From Daphnia carinata (lineage: Eukaryota; Arthropoda; Branchiopoda; Diplostraca; Daphniidae): 64,000 nt of DNA. The notes beneath the pieces are model-generated. The model saw only the letters and a list, made by a program, of their open reading frames with translations. It was not told where the DNA came from and did no database searches. Shown here in pieces: positions 60,401 through 64,000 of this stretch (its first letter is position 1; each line of letters starts with the position of its first letter). Both the position numbers and the translations under genes were made by a program. The stretch lies in the NCBI RefSeq assembly GCF_022539665.2, contig NC_081336.1:1984001-2048000 (forward strand), in the 5' to 3' direction.

Positions 60401-63400
60401 TCTTTTTAGTTAGGTGGTGTACACAATTTTGATTGCGCAATCTAAGAAAATATAGTTTTATCGATTTCTTTATCAAGAGGGACGGGGGGTCGATGATTGA
60501 ATGTTCGCTTATTTTTGCTCGTGCCGGCGAGACGTACAACATTTTTCTTTTCTCCTGTTCTTCTTCCTTTTTGTTTGTTTTTTTTTTTTTTTTTTTCGCC
60601 ATGACATTTCCGTTCCCTGCCCAATCGTTTACGATCATCGATCCAGTACTTTTGCCATCTGCCGATCGTCATCTTTTTTTTTTTTTTTTTTTTTGTTTGT
60701 TCTCTTCGCCCATTTCTCGTGTAGACTAGTGAACGCCTACACAACGCTTCAATCCCTTTTTACTGATCCCGGCGCCTTCTATGCCAAGTCTACATCTCGT
60801 TTTGTACGTAAAAAGAGAAGGGGGGGGGGGGGGGGGAGCGTCTGTGATGATGATCGATATCGGCACGCGTGTAACGAACGAAATCTGTGCACAATATTAT
60901 TATTTTTATTTTATTTATTTATTTTTTTTTTTTTTTTTTTTTTTTTGCATAAATAAAAAAGCTCATTTGTTTATCCTCTTTTTAAAAACAGGTTCTTGAG
61001 CGTCAAGAAGTGGCTTCTGCGTAAGAAACATCAAGTGGAGCTGGCCAGGAAGCGCGGATGGCGCGGCTACTGGGTTTGCCTCAAGGGGACGACGCTGCTC
61101 TTCTACCCGTGCGATTCGCGCGAGGGACGCCACGTCGAGGCCGCGCCCAAACATCTCATCATCGTCGACGGTGCCATCATGCAGCCCATACCCGAACATC
61201 CTCAACGGGACTTTATCTTTTGTCTCAGCACCGCGTTCGGCGACGCCTATCTCTTCCAGGTACATCTTTTCTTTTTTTTTTTCTTTTTTTATTCCTTTAT
61301 TTTTGAGCAGATCGTTCACGTCTACCCGTTTTTATTTCTAAACATCACTTACGGTTTTAAAGCAGAAATTGCAAAATGATGGATTCAAATGCAGCCGAGT
61401 TACGTAGTGTTCCATCATTCGCTTATTGTCTACGCTTTTTTCTTTTTTTTATTCGCTTGCAAAGAGCGAAAGATGTTGGTGAATTCGCAAGTTGCTCGAG
61501 GGTTGTCAGCCTTCCTTCTTTTTGTTTTTATTTTTTTATTGATCGATATCAAGTCTGCGAGTATGCAAATGCCGTGTGACACGAGAGAAAAAGCGAAAGA
61601 CACGCGCGTATTTATTGCACCCGACGTACGGTGCGATGGATATAGAAGAGGGTAAAAAAAAAAAAAAAAGAGATTGAGGTCGTCGTTGTATAATAGCGTT
61701 CGTTAGACATGGCTGAGTCTACAACGCACGGTTGGTATAGTTGGCTTAGTTAGTTTGCTATTGTTATGACACAGGCGATTTATGTAGAGCCTACACAGTC
61801 ACTGCCTTCGCAAAGCCAAAAATCTGGGCAGAAAAAAAGAAAACAAAGTTGAAGGGCGAAATTTACATCATAGTGTCGTTTGTTTCCTGTCCGATTGATT
61901 GTGGTGGAACAAGTTTTCATATTTTGTTTAAAAAAAAAAAAATGTAAAAGTTTGTAGCCACGGAAAAAAAGAAAAAAAAATGTCCGACGAGGAAAACAAC
62001 ACGGAAAAGATCAGTGGATTTCCTCCCCATTTTTTATTTTATTCGACCATGGTCTACGAGACATAAAAGCAGAGTATATCTATCTCTTTCCTTTTTTTTT
62101 TTTTTTTTTTTCTTTTGCCTTCGAGCGCAAAAGAATGGAAATCTTATCTAGCACATTGGCTTCTTTTATTTATTTTTTTTTTTTTCTATTTCGTCTGTGT
62201 GTGTGTGTGTGTTGTAGACGAGGGGGATTGAATCGAATCTTTTCATCCATGTCAAAGCCATTAGCCAATTGCATGCAGCCAAGAAATGCTTACCATGTTA
62301 GGGTATCATCGAAAGAAAAAGAAAAAAAAAAAAAAAAAAAGACTTGGAAACATTTCAAATGAAATTCATTCTTCTTTAAATGTCGAGCCCGCCAGTGAAA
62401 TGCATTCGTCTGCTCAGCAACGATGAACAGATGCGAGTAACCGACCCTCCCCCATTCATCGTGATTTAAATGGCTCATCACGCGCGCGCGTATCCGATGT
62501 GTTACGAGTCGTATTTCTGCCCTTCCACATGTGATAGGTTTATTCTCATTTCTTTTTTCTTTTTTTATTCTTTATCTAGCGGCCTTAACAAACCGCCTGA
62601 GCAATAGACACACATTAATGTCGTGATGCGTGATGAGCATAAGAGTTTTGGGGGAATGTTTATTTCCGACTGAGCGGCTCTCCAATAAATCGACCAAACG
62701 TTGTAATGCAGCGCTTTTTTTTTTTCAGCTCCAAAGGATCGCCCTCGAATATAGCAGTTTTTTTTTTTCTTTTTCGTGAAACCTCGGGATCATTGTGGAT
62801 AATAATCATAAAGAAAATGGTGGGGAATGATGGAATAGGAGACGTCCGGGTTCTAATGAACCGTTGCACGTCGCTGCTGCGATGCATACCGTACACTGTG
62901 CATAAATCTTTGTACGAAACTCAACTAGAGATTGTGTATCTCTTTGATGGATGACTTTGATATTTCTTGTGGCCTTTTCATTGATTATTCCGAGGCATTT
63001 TTTTATTCTTTCGTCCAACCTTTCGTATTTATGTATTAAATAATCAATTTTTCTTATCTTCTTTTTAAGGCTCCATGTCAGGCTGAGCTGGACACGTGGG
63101 TGAATAGTATTCATTCAGCGTGTGCGGCGGCTTTTGCCCGTCACCGGGGCAAGACGGGCACACTGCACTTGCTACAGGAAGAGATTCTGCGTTTGGAACG
63201 TTCCATCGAGTCGGTATGTCAAACATTCCACCCATCTTCCACTTTGTTATGTGTCTGTATAAATTGAACGAGGAACGCAGGCGAGCAACGAAATTGGAAT
63301 CTTCTTCATTAGCCTTTCATTTTTTTATTCTTTTTTATTTTAAATTTAATTTTCTAATTATTATCTAACTTGATTTTTTGATTGGACAAAATTCCACCGT

Positions 63401-63589
63401 TTTTAGGATCACAAATTGAAACACATGGCGGAATTGCAACTGTCGGTCGTCTCCGAGTCGGAGAGTCGACGTCAAATCGGAGCTCAGATTGCCGCTTGGG
63501 AAGAGAATTTGGAACGACTGCACTGCGAACAGTTCCGTCTCCGCTGCTACATGGCCAGCTTGCAGCACGGCGAACTACCTAATCCAAAG
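31037..63589 (+). CDS. sif: still life, TIAM-family Rac GEF (N-terminal part; continues past window)
   Basis: Orthologue of Drosophila still life and vertebrate TIAM1/2, guanine nucleotide exchange factors for Rac acting at synaptic and other membranes. Thirteen exons joined in consistent phase give 1369 residues before the window ends. Seen in order: N-myristoylation signal MGNRLSS; WH1/EVH1-like domain about residues 32-137 ([50 protein letters not shown]); a 1000-residue low-complexity region rich in Ala, Thr, Gln, His with RGYLSD and RSGYLSDRE repeats; [12 protein letters not shown]; and the PH-coiled coil-Ex module from about 1170 ([86 protein letters not shown]). The RBD, PDZ and catalytic DH-PH domains are not in the window and must follow. 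Arthropod SIF has WH1 where TIAM1 does not. Confidence 0.95.
31141..33274 (+). other. sif: sif intron 1
   Basis: 2.1 kb of T runs and CT repeats. Contains an E2F-like palindrome at 31,827-31,840 and a second half site at 31,857-31,864. No accepted ORF. Confidence 0.7.
33275..33459 (+). CDS. sif: sif exon 2 (WH1 domain)
   Basis: Acceptor CTTTTTAG. Encodes [20 protein letters not shown] to VRLTQP. Donor CCAG/GTCCGT, phase 1. Confidence 0.95.
33460..34594 (+). other. sif: sif intron 2
   Basis: 1.1 kb. Contains the perfect 35-base palindrome at 34,283-34,317. No accepted ORF. Confidence 0.7.
34283..34317. repeat. perfect 35-base palindrome (17-base arms)
   Basis: Arms AAACTAAATACACACAG and CTGTGTGTATTTAGTTT around a single central G, directly after a run of about 22 A. 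Likely a template-switch product or cruciform-forming site. Confidence 0.85.
34595..34713 (+). CDS. sif: sif exon 3 (WH1 domain, end)
   Basis: Encodes [20 protein letters not shown] through AFRECC. Donor TGC/GTGAGT, phase 0. Confidence 0.95.
34714..36513 (+). other. sif: sif intron 3
   Basis: 1.8 kb of simple repeats (CA at 35,184-35,204, TA near 35,692 and 36,356), T runs, no accepted ORF. Confidence 0.7.
36514..36811 (+). CDS. sif: sif exon 4
   Basis: [18 protein letters not shown], basic Ser-rich, a seven-His run, then [20 protein letters not shown], a block also found in fly SIF. Donor AGAG/GTAAAT, phase 1. Confidence 0.93.
36812..37683 (+). other. sif: sif intron 4
   Basis: 0.87 kb with an ATA microsatellite near 36,983 and T/A runs; no accepted ORF. 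Confidence 0.7.
37684..39172 (+). CDS. sif: sif exon 5 (low-complexity middle)
   Basis: Begins [14 protein letters not shown]. Ala/Thr-rich then Gln/His/Tyr-rich, with basic [16 protein letters not shown] and [12 protein letters not shown] near the end. Donor AGCAG/GTAAAC, phase 2. Confidence 0.92.
39267..39835 (+). CDS. sif: sif exon 6
   Basis: After a 94-base intron. [18 protein letters not shown], then Gln/Ser/Pro-rich, then [18 protein letters not shown] and [12 protein letters not shown], probably helical. The acceptor is a NAGNAG tandem (start 39,264 or 39,267). Donor TTAG/GTAATG. Confidence 0.9.
39836..40188 (+). other. sif: sif intron 6
   Basis: 353 bases, almost entirely T runs, including T34 at 40,065-40,098. 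Confidence 0.75.
40189..40326 (+). CDS. sif: sif exon 7
   Basis: [17 protein letters not shown] then basic [19 protein letters not shown]. Donor ATAG/GTACAT is weak but phase-correct. Confidence 0.85.
40327..41187 (+). other. sif: sif intron 7
   Basis: 0.86 kb with A/T runs, no accepted ORF. Confidence 0.7.
41188..41422 (+). CDS. sif: sif exon 8
   Basis: [20 protein letters not shown], His/Gln run, then [22 protein letters not shown] acceptor again (41,185 or 41,188). Donor CCCG/GTGAGT, phase 2. Confidence 0.9.
41423..42458 (+). other. sif: sif intron 8
   Basis: 1.0 kb with C/T runs (C13 near 41,752), no accepted ORF. Confidence 0.7.
42459..42654 (+). CDS. sif: sif exon 9
   Basis: [20 protein letters not shown], second copy of the GYLSD motif, ending LCYLTSSE. 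Donor GAG/GTAGGC, phase 0, so it can join MSDDDR at 57,062. Confidence 0.92.
42655..52767 (+). other. sif: sif intron 9, upstream of the alternative first exon
   Basis: About 10 kb, no ORF I accept on either strand. Very rich in T/A runs and CA/GT repeats. A full CRE TGACGTCA lies at 46,432-46,439. The last kilobase (from about 51.8 kb) should hold the promoter and 5'UTR of the alternative exon if it is a first exon; an acceptor-like GCTTTCAG ends at 52,748. Confidence 0.6.
52768..55257 (+). CDS. sif: sif alternative first coding exon (830 codons)
   Basis: One 2.49 kb open frame from ATG 52,768 to a donor CTGCAAG/GTATAA, phase 0, exactly matching the phase-0 exon MSDDDR at 57,062. The frame does not fit as a cassette after exon 9 through the CAG at 52,748, so an internal promoter is the simplest reading. 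The product would lack myristoylation, WH1 and the exon 1-9 region. Composition: Gln runs (including 15 CAG), Thr/Ser/Ala runs, an SH3-ligand-like proline stretch at about residues 135-152, and non-repetitive helical blocks [54 protein letters not shown] and [13 protein letters not shown] recognise no domain. GTATAA gives an in-frame stop one codon after the donor, so an unspliced form would end at 831 aa. Confidence 0.7.
53653..53697 (+). repeat. (CAG)15 tract coding polyglutamine
   Basis: Fifteen uninterrupted CAG codons in the alternative sif exon; further mixed CAA/CAG runs lie at 53,456-53,493 and 54,640-54,678. Confidence 0.95.
55258..57061 (+). other. sif: sif intron 9, downstream part
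   Basis: 1.8 kb with G13 near 55,866, GT repeats near 55,985, A28 near 56,232; no accepted ORF. Confidence 0.65.
57062..57240 (+). CDS. sif: sif exon 10 (MSDDDR, shared by both isoforms)
   Basis: Acceptor [29 protein letters not shown], then [13 protein letters not shown]-type end as in fly SIF. Donor CTGG/GTGAGT, phase 2. Begins with ATG, so it could also be a start in its own right. Confidence 0.93.
58241..58262 (+). repeat. (GT)11 microsatellite
   Basis: Uninterrupted dinucleotide run. Confidence 0.9.
60205..60225 (+). repeat. G21 homopolymer
   Basis: Run of 21 G after A9; may form stacked G structures and is prone to length error. Confidence 0.9.
60992..61259 (+). CDS. sif: sif exon 11 (PH domain)
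   Basis: [40 protein letters not shown], then [20 protein letters not shown] and AFGDAYLFQ: the N-terminal PH of TIAM/SIF. Donor CAG/GTACAT, phase 0. Confidence 0.96.
61260..63069 (+). other. sif: sif intron 11
   Basis: 1.8 kb with A/T runs, no accepted ORF. Confidence 0.7.
63070..63213 (+). CDS. sif: sif exon 12 (PH end, coiled coil)
   Basis: [47 protein letters not shown]. Donor TCG/GTATGT, phase 0. Confidence 0.96.
63407..63589 (+). CDS. sif: sif exon 13 (coiled coil and Ex region)
   Basis: [40 protein letters not shown], ending ELPNPK. Donor AAG/GTAAGA, phase 0; the gene continues beyond the window. Confidence 0.95.
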
Positions 63590-64000
63590 GTAAGATTTCA
63601 GTTTGCCAAAAAAAAAAAAAAAAAAACAAACAAACAAACAAAAAAAAACAGTTTCCCTTCAGTGCGGTCAGCTGTTTGTTTTGTTTTACTTTTGACCCTT
63701 GGGGTTTTGGGGGGGGGGGGGGATATATTTTAAAAATGGAATACGAAAGAGGATCGTCCGGTTCTCTCTCTCTCTCTCTCTCCCTCTGTGTGCACAGTTG
63801 AAAATGAATCAATAATGAGCAGCGTCGGGGAACTGCAATGGCGAAACTTTAGAACGGATGGCGTTGCTGGAGAGTTTGTCGAGGACTTAGGAATCCCATA
63901 GGAAAATGAGGCTAGTTTTCAAATAGATGTATACGGAGGTAGACGACGTTCTCTGCGTTTCCCATTTTCACAGGATCGACTTTGGAGAGTCTCAACTTCT
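63590..64000 (+). other. sif: sif intron 13 (partial)
   Basis: A run, G13 near 63,709, CT repeat at 63,763-63,782. No acceptor I would trust before the window ends. Confidence 0.6.

Larger units (their letters stand above)
57241..60991 (+). other. sif: sif intron 10
   Basis: 3.75 kb, with (GT)11 at 58,241-58,262, CA repeat near 59,384, G21 at 60,205-60,225 and many T runs; no accepted ORF. Confidence 0.65.

Overview
The window is nuclear DNA from an arthropod, most likely a branchiopod crustacean of the Daphnia type. Three conserved animal genes can be read with GT-AG introns. Many introns are only 58-94 bases, and the non-coding DNA is full of long A/T and G/C runs that stop at exon borders. 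The genus is an inference. There is no operon, CRISPR array, rRNA gene or recognisable transposon.

Layout: bases 1-870 look exon-like but match nothing I recognise. Bases 870-13,458 are the 5' flank, and probably long 5' introns, of Blimp-1; they carry a candidate 5' exon at 9186-9312 and a striking set of ecdysone-receptor-like IR-1 sites. Blimp-1 (PRDM1 orthologue, + strand) is coded at 13,510-17,239 in four exons, about 1172 aa, with an AU-rich 3'UTR probably ending near 18,820. lin-28 (- strand) faces it tail to tail, coded in five exons from 22,061 (or from an alternative first exon at 23,464) down to 19,977, giving 178 aa or 180 aa. Bases 23.5-28.7 kb hold no recognised gene, only a weak candidate short peptide and microsatellites.

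From 31,037 to the right edge lies still life (sif, the arthropod TIAM1-type Rac GEF, + strand). Its N-terminal half is present in 13 exons (N-myristoylation signal, WH1, low-complexity middle, PH-coiled coil-Ex module); the RBD, PDZ and DH-PH parts must lie beyond base 64,000. Inside its 14.4 kb ninth intron is one 2490-base exon (52,768-55,257) that looks like an alternative first coding exon.

How the genes relate: Blimp-1 is an ecdysone-responsive timing factor in flies and a heterochronic gene in worms. lin-28 is a classic heterochronic RNA-binding protein and a partner of let-7. Their convergence within 2.7 kb, the IR-1 array upstream of Blimp-1 and a let-7 seed match downstream of lin-28 make the left 24 kb look like a developmental-timing neighbourhood. 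sif is functionally separate (Rac signalling, synapse and actin).
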